Under the pieces are notes generated by a model, which worked only from the letters and a program-made list of their open reading frames with translations, searched no databases and was not told the origin of the DNA. Made by a program: the position numbers and the translations under genes. Positions 26,488 through 35,253 of a DNA stretch of 64,000 nt are shown here, piece by piece. Source of the stretch: Desulfofustis limnaeus. Lineage in GTDB: Bacteria > Desulfobacterota > Desulfobulbia > Desulfobulbales > Desulfocapsaceae. Within the stretch, counting starts at the first letter, position 1, and every line of letters starts with the position of its first letter. The stretch lies in assembly GCF_023169885.1 (NCBI RefSeq), contig NZ_AP025516.1, positions 1,550,001 through 1,614,000 on the forward strand. Reading direction: 5' to 3'.

Positions 26488-27360
26488 ATGGACGTTCGTA
26501 AAGCCGTTATTCCCGTGGCCGGGCTGGGAACCAGATTCCTGCCGGCAACCAAGGCCATTCCCAAAGAGATGTTGACCATCGTCGATCGGCCGACGATTCA
26601 GTATATCGTAGAAGAAGTCGTCAACTCGGGGATCGAGCAGATCATCTTCGTCACCAGCGAGGGGAAATCGGCCATCGAGAATCATTTCGACTACAACTTC
26701 CACCTGGATGCCGTCTTGCGCGAGAAAAACAAGACTGCTCTGGGCAAGGAACTCGATATGATCTCAAATCTCATTGATATCGTATCGGTGCGGCAGAAAA
26801 AACCGCTCGGTCTCGGACATGCCATCTGGACGGCGCGCCACATCGTCGGCAACGAGCCCTTCATGGTCTGTCTCGGCGACGATCTGGTCCTCAGCGAAGT
26901 CCCCTGTGCCAGGCAGATGCTCGATTTGTATCGTGATGTGGGAGAGTCGATTGTGGCGGTGCAGCGGGTCCCGGCGAACCGCACTTTCCAATACGGTATT
27001 GTCGAAGGTGAGCCGAACGGTCGAGAGCGGACTTTTAAAGTGTCACGAATGGTGGAAAAACCCGCTCCGGGAACGACTGATTCGGATCTCGCCATCATCG
27101 GCAGGTATATCCTCAACCCCGAAATTTTCGAGATCCTCAGCAAGACCACCCCGGGCCACGGCGGTGAGATCCAGTTGACCGATGCGCTGCTGGCCCTGTC
27201 TAAACGGCGGGAGATGTATGCCTATGAATTCGTCGGGACCCGTTTCGATGCCGGCGACAAATTCGGCTACCTCAAGGCCATTATCGCCTACGCCATGCGG
27301 CATAACGACCTTGGCGAGCCGTTCAAGGCTTACCTCAAAGAGATAGCCCAGACCTTATGA
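26488..27360 (+). CDS. galU: UTP-glucose-1-phosphate uridylyltransferase
   Basis: A 290-residue nucleotidyltransferase that makes UDP-glucose from UTP and glucose-1-phosphate, supplying cell-surface polysaccharides, LPS core and possibly glycogen. The N-terminal GLGTRFLPATKAIPKEML signature (residues 11-28) carries the catalytic Lys, followed by VEEVVNSGIEQIIFVT, PLGLGHAIW and the metal-binding LGDDLVL; VEKPAPG is near 190. The ATG overlaps nothing upstream, with GGGG about ten bases before it. Its TGA overlaps the priA ATG. Confidence 0.96.
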   Translation: MDVRKAVIPVAGLGTRFLPATKAIPKEMLTIVDRPTIQYIVEEVVNSGIEQIIFVTSEGKSAIENHFDYNFHLDAVLREKNKTALGKELDMISNLIDIVSVRQKKPLGLGHAIWTARHIVGNEPFMVCLGDDLVLSEVPCARQMLDLYRDVGESIVAVQRVPANRTFQYGIVEGEPNGRERTFKVSRMVEKPAPGTTDSDLAIIGRYILNPEIFEILSKTTPGHGGEIQLTDALLALSKRREMYAYEFVGTRFDAGDKFGYLKAIIAYAMRHNDLGEPFKAYLKEIAQTL

Positions 27361-29897
27361 TCTATGTGGAGGTGGCTGTCGCCGCCCCGGTCCGGTCCAC
27401 CTATACCTACCGATTGCCGCTCGGTTTGAGGAGTGACGATGCCGGCAGCGACGAGGGGTTGATCGGCAGACGGGTGCTGGTGCCGTTCGGCAACGCCGTG
27501 GTGACCGGCTATCTGATTGCTCTGGAACGGCAGAAACCACCGGCCGAGCTGCAGTACAAGGAGATTGCCGACCTGCTTGACGACTCCCCGTTGTTCCCCG
27601 CCGATGCGGTGCCGCTGTTTCGCTGGGTTGCCGATTATTACCACCATCCGCTCGGGCTGGTGATCAAGACGGCGCTGCCGGGCGGGCTCAACACGACAGC
27701 GGAACGGCAGCTGTGCCTGACAGAAAATATAGGCAGGCAGGCGGTGGCTGCGGTCTGCGTCGATTATGCTCGCTACGACTGGCTGCTCCAGTTGCTCGAA
27801 AATGGTCGGTTGCCGGCGGCCCTGAGCAAGAAAGTTCTCAACGACCGGCACCACCGAGCTGTTGTCGCTAGACTGAGCCATGAGAAGGTGCTTCGCATCG
27901 AGCGCCGGGCTGCACAAGACGGGGTGCGAAACAAATACGAACGATGCTATCGGATCAGCGCAGCGTTGCGGCAAAGCCTCGCCACCGTCGAGGTGACAGC
28001 CGATGCCGAAGCGGGACAACTGGCCGACTGCTTGGCGGTGATCGGTGGTCGGCAACCGGGTAAAGCGGAGCGTACGACAGTGGCGACGCTGTGGCGACTG
28101 AGCCGGGAAAACGGCACCAGTGATGTACCGAGACGAGAATTGCTGGCCGCCTATCCCTACGCGAGCCGAATCGTTGCCGGCCTGGCGGCGGCCGGTGCGA
28201 TAGAGGTGGTTGATCGCCGGGTCTATCGCAGCCCCTTTGGCGACCTGTTACCTTACTACCCCCCGGTTGCGCAGCTCAGTCAGGAGCAGCAGAAAGCGAT
28301 TGAGGCCATTGGCCACTGCCTGGACGAGCGACGCTTTCATACCTTTTTGTTACACGGTGTGACCGGCAGCGGCAAGACCGAAGTCTATCTCGCCGCCGCC
28401 AGAAAGACGCTGGAGGCCGGTCGGACCGTGCTCGTGCTGGTCCCGGAAATTGCCCTGGCCACGCAGATCGAGGCACATTTCGTCTCTCGTTTCGGAACCC
28501 TCGTGGCGTTGTTGCATTCGGCTCTGACACCGGGCGAGCGTTTCGACGAATGGAGCCGGGTCCTCTCCGGCGAGGCGCGCCTTGTCATCGGCGCCCGTTC
28601 GGCCGTCTTCGCACCGTTGACTGATCTCGGGCTGGTGGTGGTGGACGAGGAGCACGATGGGGCGTTCAAGCAGCAGGACGGCCTGCGCTACCAGGCGCGA
28701 GATGCGGCGATCGTCAGGGCCAGCCAACATGGGGCGACGGTTATTCTCGGTTCGGCAACGCCATCGGTCACCAGTTTTTTCCATGGACGCAGCGGCAAAT
28801 ATTCGTTGTTGACGCTGAGCCGGCGAATCGGCGGCAAGCAGTTGCCCGGTGTCGAGGTGGTCGACGTTCGCGGTCGCGTCGGGTCGGAGGGAACATCCTT
28901 GTTTCACGACCGACTCAAGGCCGCGTTGCAGGAGACATTTTCCCAGGGTCAGCAGAGTATCGTACTGATCAATCGGCGCGGGTTTTCACCCTCGGTGATT
29001 TGCCTGTCCTGCGGGGCCATGGTCGAGTGCCGCTCCTGCAAGGTAACCATGAACCTGCATAAGCAGACGCAACGCATGCTCTGTCATTATTGCGGGTATC
29101 AGCTGCCCAGTAGCAGTAGCTGTCGTTCCTGCGGGTCGACCCAGCTGCAGCCGGTCGGGGTGGGTATCGAGCGGGTGGTGGAAGCGCTGGCTGAACTGCT
29201 GCCCCAGGCGCGGATAGCCCGTCTCGACTCCGATATCGCCGTCGATCGCCGAGCCTTTCTGGCGTTGCTTCAGGCTGCCTCCAAAAAAGAACTCGATGTA
29301 CTGGTCGGCACCCAGATCCTGGCCAAAGGGCTGCATTTTCCCGGGGTGACCCTGGTGGGTATTGTCCTTGCCGATACCGGTCTGGCCTTTCCCGATTTTC
29401 GCGCAGCCGAAAAGACCTACCAGCTCATTGCCCAGGTTACCGGACGAGCCGGGCGCGGCGAGTCTCACGGGCGGGTGATCATCCAGACCATGCAACCGGA
29501 TCACTACGCGATTCAGTATGCCGCCCAGCACCGCTATCAGGAGTTGGCGGAACGGGAGGTGATGATCCGGCAAGGCGCCGGTTTCCCACCGTTTTCCCGG
29601 CTCATTTTCATCGTTGTGGAGGATCGGGACGAATCCTTGGTGCGGCGCAGGGCCACCGAGATCGCTCAGGAGGCACGGACCTGGGTCCGCGAGCGGTCAG
29701 CCTCCGGGGTGCTCAGCATCATGGGGCCGGCACCGGCGCCACTGGAACGGTTGCGCGATCGGCACCGCTGGCAGATCATGCTCAAGGGGACCGCTGTCGC
29801 CGCCTTGCACGATCTGGCCGATCATGTAAGCCGCACCTTTCAACGTTCCGGGCGGGAAAAGATCATCATCGACGTGGATCCGGAAAACATGCTGTGA
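27357..29897 (+). CDS. priA: Primosomal protein N' (replication restart helicase)
   Basis: An 846-residue superfamily-2 DNA helicase that recognises stalled forks and reloads the replicative helicase. The N-terminal 3'-end-binding domain begins VEVAVAAPVRSTYTYRLP; the motor carries Walker A LLHGVTGSGKTEVYL near 330-344, DEEH near 424, and SATPS; the zinc region has eight cysteines in CLSCGAMVECRSCK and CHYCGYQLPSSSSCRSCG near 545-595; then GTQILAKGLHFPGVTLVGI and the QVTGRAGRG motif VI. The gene overlaps galU by four bases (ATGA). It ends 5 bases from the convergent neighbour. Priming partners PriB or DnaT are not in the window. Confidence 0.96.
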   Translation: MIYVEVAVAAPVRSTYTYRLPLGLRSDDAGSDEGLIGRRVLVPFGNAVVTGYLIALERQKPPAELQYKEIADLLDDSPLFPADAVPLFRWVADYYHHPLGLVIKTALPGGLNTTAERQLCLTENIGRQAVAAVCVDYARYDWLLQLLENGRLPAALSKKVLNDRHHRAVVARLSHEKVLRIERRAAQDGVRNKYERCYRISAALRQSLATVEVTADAEAGQLADCLAVIGGRQPGKAERTTVATLWRLSRENGTSDVPRRELLAAYPYASRIVAGLAAAGAIEVVDRRVYRSPFGDLLPYYPPVAQLSQEQQKAIEAIGHCLDERRFHTFLLHGVTGSGKTEVYLAAARKTLEAGRTVLVLVPEIALATQIEAHFVSRFGTLVALLHSALTPGERFDEWSRVLSGEARLVIGARSAVFAPLTDLGLVVVDEEHDGAFKQQDGLRYQARDAAIVRASQHGATVILGSATPSVTSFFHGRSGKYSLLTLSRRIGGKQLPGVEVVDVRGRVGSEGTSLFHDRLKAALQETFSQGQQSIVLINRRGFSPSVICLSCGAMVECRSCKVTMNLHKQTQRMLCHYCGYQLPSSSSCRSCGSTQLQPVGVGIERVVEALAELLPQARIARLDSDIAVDRRAFLALLQAASKKELDVLVGTQILAKGLHFPGVTLVGIVLADTGLAFPDFRAAEKTYQLIAQVTGRAGRGESHGRVIIQTMQPDHYAIQYAAQHRYQELAEREVMIRQGAGFPPFSRLIFIVVEDRDESLVRRRATEIAQEARTWVRERSASGVLSIMGPAPAPLERLRDRHRWQIMLKGTAVAALHDLADHVSRTFQRSGREKIIIDVDPENML

Positions 29898-29902
29898 GCT
29901 GT

Positions 29903-30607
29903 TCAGGCAATCGTATCCGGCCGTGAAAAATAGGGGCGCAGCGAGTTGAGGTCCTCGTCGATTTCCATGGGCAGGATTTGGGCGAGACAGTTGAGAATGA
30001 CGATGGCGTTCTTGTCGGCATCCAACTCCGCCGCGTAGCGGATGCGGTTGAGGATTCCTTCGTTGACCCTCTCGATCTGTTTCCAATACTGCTTGATTCG
30101 GCTCAATTGAAAGTCCGGTTCCCGGCCGTCTTTCTCGATGAAATACTGACGCAGCAGGTAGACCGAGACAATGCGGAACATGGATTCGTCGACGGACGCG
30201 AAGGGCAGATGAAAGCGGGCCATTGGGCGCAGTATGTCCAGAGTCGGACAGCCGCTGGTGGCCATGATGATGCCCATGATCGAGCTTAAACCGTCCTGAA
30301 CGATGGTTTCCTTGATCGTCGTCCGTTCGGTGGTGATGCAGGAGACGCTGCATGATTCATGGGAGAGGATGTCCTTGAAGGCGGTCACTAGGTCGGCGAT
30401 GTTGACCGCAACCGGACAGTGGGCGGTCTGGTCGGCGGAGAGACGGCAACAGGAACATTGATGGGCGGTCAGTCTGGTCCACTCGACCTTGCTGTGCGAA
30501 GAAGTCTTCATCAATGAGGTGAGCGGGTCGAGCCTGATCAGGAAGCGCTTCTTGGTGCCGTTGGCCAGATCGAAACTGTAGTTGATGGTGATGTCTTGTT
30601 GTTCCAT
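29903..30607 (-). CDS. Uncharacterised protein with a CxCC cluster
   Basis: A 234-residue protein I do not recognise. It starts with a beta-rich segment (ITINYSFDLANGTKKRFLIRLD), then a cysteine group HQCSCCRLSADQTAHCPVAVNIADL near 69-93 that could bind metal, followed by a helical C-terminal half. The segment ISRIKQYWKQIERVNEGILNRIRYAAELDADKNAIVILN is strongly helical. No signal peptide or membrane helix is evident. I take the ATG at 30607; a start nine codons upstream is possible. It lies between priA (convergent) and an HDOD-GGDEF gene on the same strand, 178 bases away. Function unknown. Confidence 0.6.
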   Translation of the reverse strand: MEQQDITINYSFDLANGTKKRFLIRLDPLTSLMKTSSHSKVEWTRLTAHQCSCCRLSADQTAHCPVAVNIADLVTAFKDILSHESCSVSCITTERTTIKETIVQDGLSSIMGIIMATSGCPTLDILRPMARFHLPFASVDESMFRIVSVYLLRQYFIEKDGREPDFQLSRIKQYWKQIERVNEGILNRIRYAAELDADKNAIVILNCLAQILPMEIDEDLNSLRPYFSRPDTIA

Positions 30608-30785
30608 AAGATTTTTCGATGCACTATTGATCACTGATTCATTAAAACCCGGTCCACGCAGGGAAGGCGTTTACGGCTCGTGAAAGGGGGAGCTTCCTTC
30701 CCCGTTGGATCGATCCTTGCCCGGTCGGGGGCCGGGATGAGCCCGTTGATTCTTTGCGGGCGAGTGACAACCAGTGGTTGACGGA

Positions 30786-32336
30786 CTACAGCTGGAACCA
30801 TTTTTTCTTCGGCCCCCAGAGACAGACGCGATTGCGCCCTTGTTTCTTGGCCTCGTAAAGCGCTTGGTCAGATCGGCTGATCAGATCTGATTTGGAAAAC
30901 GTGTCTTCGATACCCGGTCGAGCGGTGCTGACCCCGATGGAGGCGGTGATGTGATGCTCGTCGGTCTCGACGGTAAAGATGGTAGTGTCGATTTTCTCAC
31001 GGAGTTTTTCCGCCACCAGCAGGGCCGCTTCTTGTTCGGTGGCCGGCAAGATCACCGCAAATTCCTCGCCGCCGTAGCGCGCCAACGTGTCGTATTTTCT
31101 CAGGGACGCCTTGAGCAATGCGGCAAACTGCTGCAAAACGGAGTCGCCCGATTGGTGCCCGTAGGTGTCGTTGAACTCCTTGAAATTGTCGATATCGATG
31201 AGGAGCAGCGATAGCGTGGCGTCCTGGCGGATGGACCGGTTGATCTCCCGATCCAGCGCATTCTGGAAGTAGCGATGGTTGTACACCTCGGTCAGGCCGT
31301 CCACGTGAGCCAAGTTGTTGAGGATCTTGTTCTTTCGTTCCAACTCCCGGGTCAGGTTCTCCAGTTCGATCTTGGCGGCGATCAGTTGTTTATTCATCTG
31401 ATCGTAATCAAGATTGAGCAAGCTGAGCCTGATGTTGGCCTCCTGCAGGATTTCCTGGATTGATTTGGTGTGCTTCACCTTCAGGCCGAAGTAATCTCCG
31501 GCTTGGGCGACGCTGATATGGACCTTTTCCAGAATATCTTCGATATCTTCGTTGGTCAGACCGAGGAGTGCCTTGGCTTCTTTACGGAACTGTTTGTGAT
31601 AGTCCTCTGGCTTGGTGGAAAAGAGGATGTTGATTAACAGGTCGGAGAGGTAAACGGCCTTGATGGTGGCCAGTATCTTCTGATCCTTGCCCGGGTAGGC
31701 GGCCGGATCGTGATGATAGCGCAGCGGCGCCAACAGGGCCTCGGGGAAGGACCAGTGTTTGGCGACCGCATAACCGATCGACATGTGGTTTGCTCCCAGC
31801 AACGATTCCTCGGCGGCCACCAGGTCGTGCTGACTATCGGCCACAGCCTCGATAACATTTTCGTATTTTTCATGAAAAGTTCGGGCGAAGATCAATTCGC
31901 CGAGGTTTTGCAGGAGACCGGAGATGAAGACTTCTTCAGTATCCGCGCCCTTGACCTTTTCTAAAATAAGCTTGGAGGCGACAGCGGCGGCCAGCGAACG
32001 TTCCCAGAAGGTGGCAAAATCGAACCGGGATTTTTGTGATCCGTCCCGGATGGAGAGAAAGGAGAAGGAGAGAACCAGACTGCGGACGGCATTGGTACCG
32101 AGAATCGAGACCGCCTGCTTGATGGAGCCGATCTGTTGCGGGAAACTGTAAAACGCCGAATTGGCCACCTTGAGGATCTTGGCAGACAACGAGATATCCT
32201 GAGAAATCAGAGCGGCAATGTCGGAAAGCGTCGTATCCTCGCGAGAGGTCAGGGTGATCAGCTTGGAGGCGACCGTGGGCAACGTCGGCAACTCTTCCGA
32301 AGCCAGAACGGTGCTCAAGAGTTGGGTGTCAGCCAT
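30786..32336 (-). CDS. HDOD-GGDEF protein (probable diguanylate cyclase)
   Basis: A 516-residue cytoplasmic signalling protein. The N-terminal HDOD domain (about 15-215) has the family segments LPTVASKLITLTS, LSAKILKVANSAFYS and ISILGTNAVRSLVLSFSFL-type helices; a coiled-coil linker (about 295-345, with the repeat LLNLDYDQMNKQLIAAKIELENL) leads to a GGDEF domain from about 350. The active-site loop is GGEEF at 422-426, a variant that is usually active, and an RxxD product-inhibition site (RKYD, 413-416) lies five residues before it. It therefore probably makes cyclic di-GMP with feedback control. The HDOD part lacks the metal-binding HD and usually signals by binding. No receiver or kinase is adjacent. 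Confidence 0.93.
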   Translation of the reverse strand: MADTQLLSTVLASEELPTLPTVASKLITLTSREDTTLSDIAALISQDISLSAKILKVANSAFYSFPQQIGSIKQAVSILGTNAVRSLVLSFSFLSIRDGSQKSRFDFATFWERSLAAAVASKLILEKVKGADTEEVFISGLLQNLGELIFARTFHEKYENVIEAVADSQHDLVAAEESLLGANHMSIGYAVAKHWSFPEALLAPLRYHHDPAAYPGKDQKILATIKAVYLSDLLINILFSTKPEDYHKQFRKEAKALLGLTNEDIEDILEKVHISVAQAGDYFGLKVKHTKSIQEILQEANIRLSLLNLDYDQMNKQLIAAKIELENLTRELERKNKILNNLAHVDGLTEVYNHRYFQNALDREINRSIRQDATLSLLLIDIDNFKEFNDTYGHQSGDSVLQQFAALLKASLRKYDTLARYGGEEFAVILPATEQEAALLVAEKLREKIDTTIFTVETDEHHITASIGVSTARPGIEDTFSKSDLISRSDQALYEAKKQGRNRVCLWGPKKKWFQL

Positions 32337-32433
32337 GGAAAGTCTCCACTCGAAGCGGCGTCAATTCGATATCGTCCGGGGCCACGCTGGTTGGCTTCCG
32401 GTATTTTTTCCGAGAGGAACAACGGGAGCGACC

Positions 32434-32470
32434 TGCGTCGACCGAGTATCGCCCATGCTCGGTCGACGCA
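32434..32470. repeat. Perfect 13-bp inverted repeat with 11-base loop
   Basis: The arms TGCGTCGACCGAG and CTCGGTCGACGCA lie between kamA (ends 32510) and the HDOD-GGDEF gene, both minus strand. Read on the minus strand it would form a stable hairpin 40 bases after kamA, but there is no T-run, so it is either a Rho-dependent boundary, an RNA-stabilising hairpin, or a protein-binding site. Confidence 0.6.
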
Positions 32471-32509
32471 TCATCACTATATCGTTTTGCGGTGACAGGT
32501 TGCAAGAAC

Positions 32510-33577
32510 TCACTGGGAAAAAGCTGGTGGGAGGGTGTCCGGTTCCGGGTAGGAACACAGGTCGCCCTGATAGGAACGGAAGCTGAGCGAGGATCCCGTT
32601 GCCAGCACATAGTTGGGGCTGAGACGAATCTTGCCGCGGCCGCCGGGAGCGTCAAGTGCATAGGCGGGTACTGCCATGCCGGAGATATGTCCGAGCAACT
32701 GTTCCATGATCGCCAGTCCTTCGGCGGTGGTGGTACGAAAATGGTCGGTACCGGCGGTGATATCCGTCTGGAACAGATAGTAAGGTTTGACCCGAAAACG
32801 GAGCAGACCCTGCATCAGGGTGCGTATCGTCTCCGGCGAGTCGTTGACGCCCCGGAGCAACACGGTCTGGGAGCCGAGTGGGATGCCGGCATCGGCGAGC
32901 CGGGTGCAGGCCTGCTTCGCTTCCTCGGTGAGCTCGGCAGGATGATTGAAGTGGGTGTTGATGAACAGGGGGTGATAGCGTTTGAGGATGCGGCACAGTC
33001 TGGTGGTAATACGCATCGGCAGGGTGCAGGGGACGCGGGAACCGATCCTGATGATCTCCAGGGTATCGATGGAACGCAAAGCTCGCAGGAGGTCCTCGAG
33101 CAGGTGGTCTTCAAGGAGTAGCGGGTCTCCTCCTGAAACGAGTACTTCCTTGATTTCCGGGTGCCGTCTGAGGTAGTCGAGGCCCCTGTCGAGATGGGTG
33201 CGGCCATCGGGCATGCTCGGCCGGCCCACATGCCGTTTCCTGGTGCAGAAACGGCAATACAGGGCGCACTGGTTAGCGACCAGAAAGAGCACACGATCGG
33301 GATACTTGTGCACGATGCCAGGAACCGGGCTGAGGCGATCTTCGGCCAGCGGGTCGATCTCACAGGGACCGCAGGCAAGCTCGGCAGGGCTGGGCACGGC
33401 TTGCCGGAAAAGCGGCTGACCATGATGTTTGATCAGCTCCAGATAGTAGCTGTTGATGCGCAGGGGATAGCGCTTGATGACCTCGGCCACAGCAGGCTCG
33501 ATAAGGCCGGGAAACGCCGCTCTGAGCTGTTCATAGGAGGTGATGCTGTTACGCAGGATCTGTTTCCAGGAGGCCAT
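32510..33577 (-). CDS. KamA-family radical SAM aminomutase (lysine 2,3-aminomutase-like / EpmB-like)
   Basis: A 355-residue radical SAM enzyme. The 4Fe-4S motif CALYCRFC (Cys104, Cys108, Cys111) and the SGGDPLLLEDHLLE segment near 145 are intact, and the C-terminal DAPGGRGKIRLSPNY contains the PLP-binding Lys near 318, so it should be a PLP- and SAM-dependent mutase. Known relatives either interconvert alpha- and beta-lysine (KamA) or lysylate-prepare elongation factor P (EpmB); length is between these but closer to EpmB (about 340). Which it is cannot be decided: neither efp nor epmA is in the window. Its start overlaps the 3' end of the upstream tRNA-dihydrouridine synthase by 29 bases. Confidence 0.88.
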   Translation of the reverse strand: MASWKQILRNSITSYEQLRAAFPGLIEPAVAEVIKRYPLRINSYYLELIKHHGQPLFRQAVPSPAELACGPCEIDPLAEDRLSPVPGIVHKYPDRVLFLVANQCALYCRFCTRKRHVGRPSMPDGRTHLDRGLDYLRRHPEIKEVLVSGGDPLLLEDHLLEDLLRALRSIDTLEIIRIGSRVPCTLPMRITTRLCRILKRYHPLFINTHFNHPAELTEEAKQACTRLADAGIPLGSQTVLLRGVNDSPETIRTLMQGLLRFRVKPYYLFQTDITAGTDHFRTTTAEGLAIMEQLLGHISGMAVPAYALDAPGGRGKIRLSPNYVLATGSSLSFRSYQGDLCSYPEPDTLPPAFSQ

Positions 33578-34541
33578 CGATTGAGTAGTTCCGAGAGGTT
33601 TCGTTGTCTGCGAAGCGACTCAACGCCGCGTCGAAAAATGAGAGCAGGTGCGGCCAGTCGGCTACCTGGTACAGTTCAGCCCGGAGCCGGGAGGCTCCGG
33701 GAAAGCCCTTGAAATAACGGCCGAGGTGGTTTTTTGCCGAGCCGAGGCGGGTGAGGCCGTGACTATTCATCAAGCACAGATGGTGTCGGCCCGCGGCCAG
33801 AATGTCGGCCGGCCGGTCCGGCCGGCCGATGGCGGAGAACACCCAGGGATTGCCGAGAGCCGCCCGGCCGATCATGACCGCGTCGCAACCGGAAGCCAGC
33901 CGTTTCATCTCAGCGTCGTGATAATCGCTCACGTCACCGTTACCGATGACCGGAATAGCGACCGCTTCCTTGACCTGGCGAACAATAGCCCAATCGGCTG
34001 TGCCGCAGAACCCCTGCTTCCAGGTCCGGCCATGCAAGGTCAAGGCTGTTGCCCCGGCCTGCTCGGCCATGCGGGCGAAGTCTACGGCAGTGATGGTGGC
34101 AGCATCGGGTCCCGAGCGAAATTTGACGGTGACCGGACACTGGCTATTGGCCACGACGGCGCGGATGATGCTTTCGGCCAGCTGCGGATCAGCCATGAGG
34201 GCGGCGCCGGCGCCGCGTTTGGTAACTTTTTTGACCGGACAGCCCATATTGATATCGATCAAGTCGGGACCAAGCGGCTGCAGCAGCCGGGCCGCTTCTC
34301 CCATGATGGCGGCATCGGCACCGAACAGCTGAAAAGCAATGGGCCGGTCCTCAACGCAGGTGGCCAGCATTGCCTCGGTGGCGGGTTGGCGATAAACAAG
34401 GCCATGGGAGCTGATCATCTCGGAAACGCAGAGGGTTGCACCGTGTTGTCTGCACAACAAGCGAAAGGCGAGATCGGAGTAGCCCGCCAGTGGAGCTAGG
34501 ACCAGTGTGCCGGAAAGAGGGAAAGAACCGGGAGACGGCAT
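33549..34541 (-). CDS. tRNA-dihydrouridine synthase (Dus family)
   Basis: A 330-residue FMN enzyme that reduces uridines in tRNA. The N-terminal LAPLAGYSDLAFRLLCR binds flavin, DINMGCPVKKVTKRGAGAALM contains the catalytic Cys of the GCP motif, TLHGRTWKQGFCG and VIGNGDVSDYHDA follow, and IGRAALGNPWVF closes the barrel. It is nearest the DusB/DusA class but the target positions cannot be named. I take the ATG at 34541 (MPSPGSFPLSGTL); upstream residues in the frame do not resemble the family. It lies 99 bases after lptE on the same strand and overlaps kamA. Confidence 0.93.
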   Translation of the reverse strand: MPSPGSFPLSGTLVLAPLAGYSDLAFRLLCRQHGATLCVSEMISSHGLVYRQPATEAMLATCVEDRPIAFQLFGADAAIMGEAARLLQPLGPDLIDINMGCPVKKVTKRGAGAALMADPQLAESIIRAVVANSQCPVTVKFRSGPDAATITAVDFARMAEQAGATALTLHGRTWKQGFCGTADWAIVRQVKEAVAIPVIGNGDVSDYHDAEMKRLASGCDAVMIGRAALGNPWVFSAIGRPDRPADILAAGRHHLCLMNSHGLTRLGSAKNHLGRYFKGFPGASRLRAELYQVADWPHLLSFFDAALSRFADNETSRNYSIDGLLETDPA

Positions 34542-34640
34542 GGGTATGACATGGAAGCCGCCCTGGGCTGGCGACGATAAACGTATCAGCGACCGGCGAC
34601 CGGTGTGGAGCATCGGTCGCCGGAGCAGGAGCAGAGAGCG

Positions 34641-35165
34641 TCAGGACTTGGTGATCTGCATCAGAGTCCGCTGGTAGATCTTCTGCGACATGTTCTCGAT
34701 GATGGTCTCCAGGGCCCGGTTGGCATTGTCTCTGGTCAGAGCAGAATCGGAGCTGACCCGGAAGTCCTCGGCCCACGTCTCCGACGGCTGTTCGATGAGA
34801 ATTTTGTCTGATTTCAGATCTTTGAGGACATAGCGCACGCGCAGTCTGAGCTTGACCGTCGAAGTTCGGTTGTCGGCACCATAGGTCAGGCTGGGGAGAT
34901 TGTAGGAAATGATCTCACCGGCCAGGATCAGGTCGGCGCCTTCCTTTTGTTTGGTGACGTTGATCGAACCGGATTTCTGGAACCAGGTCAGCAGTTCCTG
35001 GTAGATCTTCGCATCGAGCTGCAGTTCACTGGTACGGTTCTTCCAGGTCGGCATGTAGATGGATTTTTCCGGGCCGGTGTAAACGTATGGATTGCGGTAA
35101 CCGCAACCACCGAGCATGATAACGACTCCCAGCATGAGGGCGGCAAGACGGATAAACGGCATCAC
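34641..35165 (-). CDS. lptE: LPS-assembly lipoprotein LptE
   Basis: A 174-residue outer-membrane lipoprotein that plugs the LptD barrel and helps insert LPS. A signal peptide MMPFIRLAALMLGVVIML is followed by the lipobox LGGC (lipidated Cys at residue 21). The mature part has the family's mixed alpha/beta fold, with SIYMPTWKNRTSELQLDAKIYQELL and TRDNANRALETIIENMSQKIYQRTL near the end. It sits 89 bases downstream of leuS, the same order (leuS-lptE) found in Escherichia coli, which supports the call despite low expected sequence conservation. Confidence 0.85.
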   Translation of the reverse strand: MMPFIRLAALMLGVVIMLGGCGYRNPYVYTGPEKSIYMPTWKNRTSELQLDAKIYQELLTWFQKSGSINVTKQKEGADLILAGEIISYNLPSLTYGADNRTSTVKLRLRVRYVLKDLKSDKILIEQPSETWAEDFRVSSDSALTRDNANRALETIIENMSQKIYQRTLMQITKS

Positions 35166-35253
35166 GGCAAAGCTCCTTTTGTGTATTGTATCCGGAACAG
35201 GCGCCCTGTTCGGGGGTGCCCAGGATCAGTTTCAGGGAAACCACATTCTAGTA

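Noticed and set aside
33648-34499. Plus-strand frame of 283 codons opposite the tRNA-dihydrouridine synthase
   Set aside because: Overlaps a gene with flavin and catalytic Cys motifs and shows no motifs itself.
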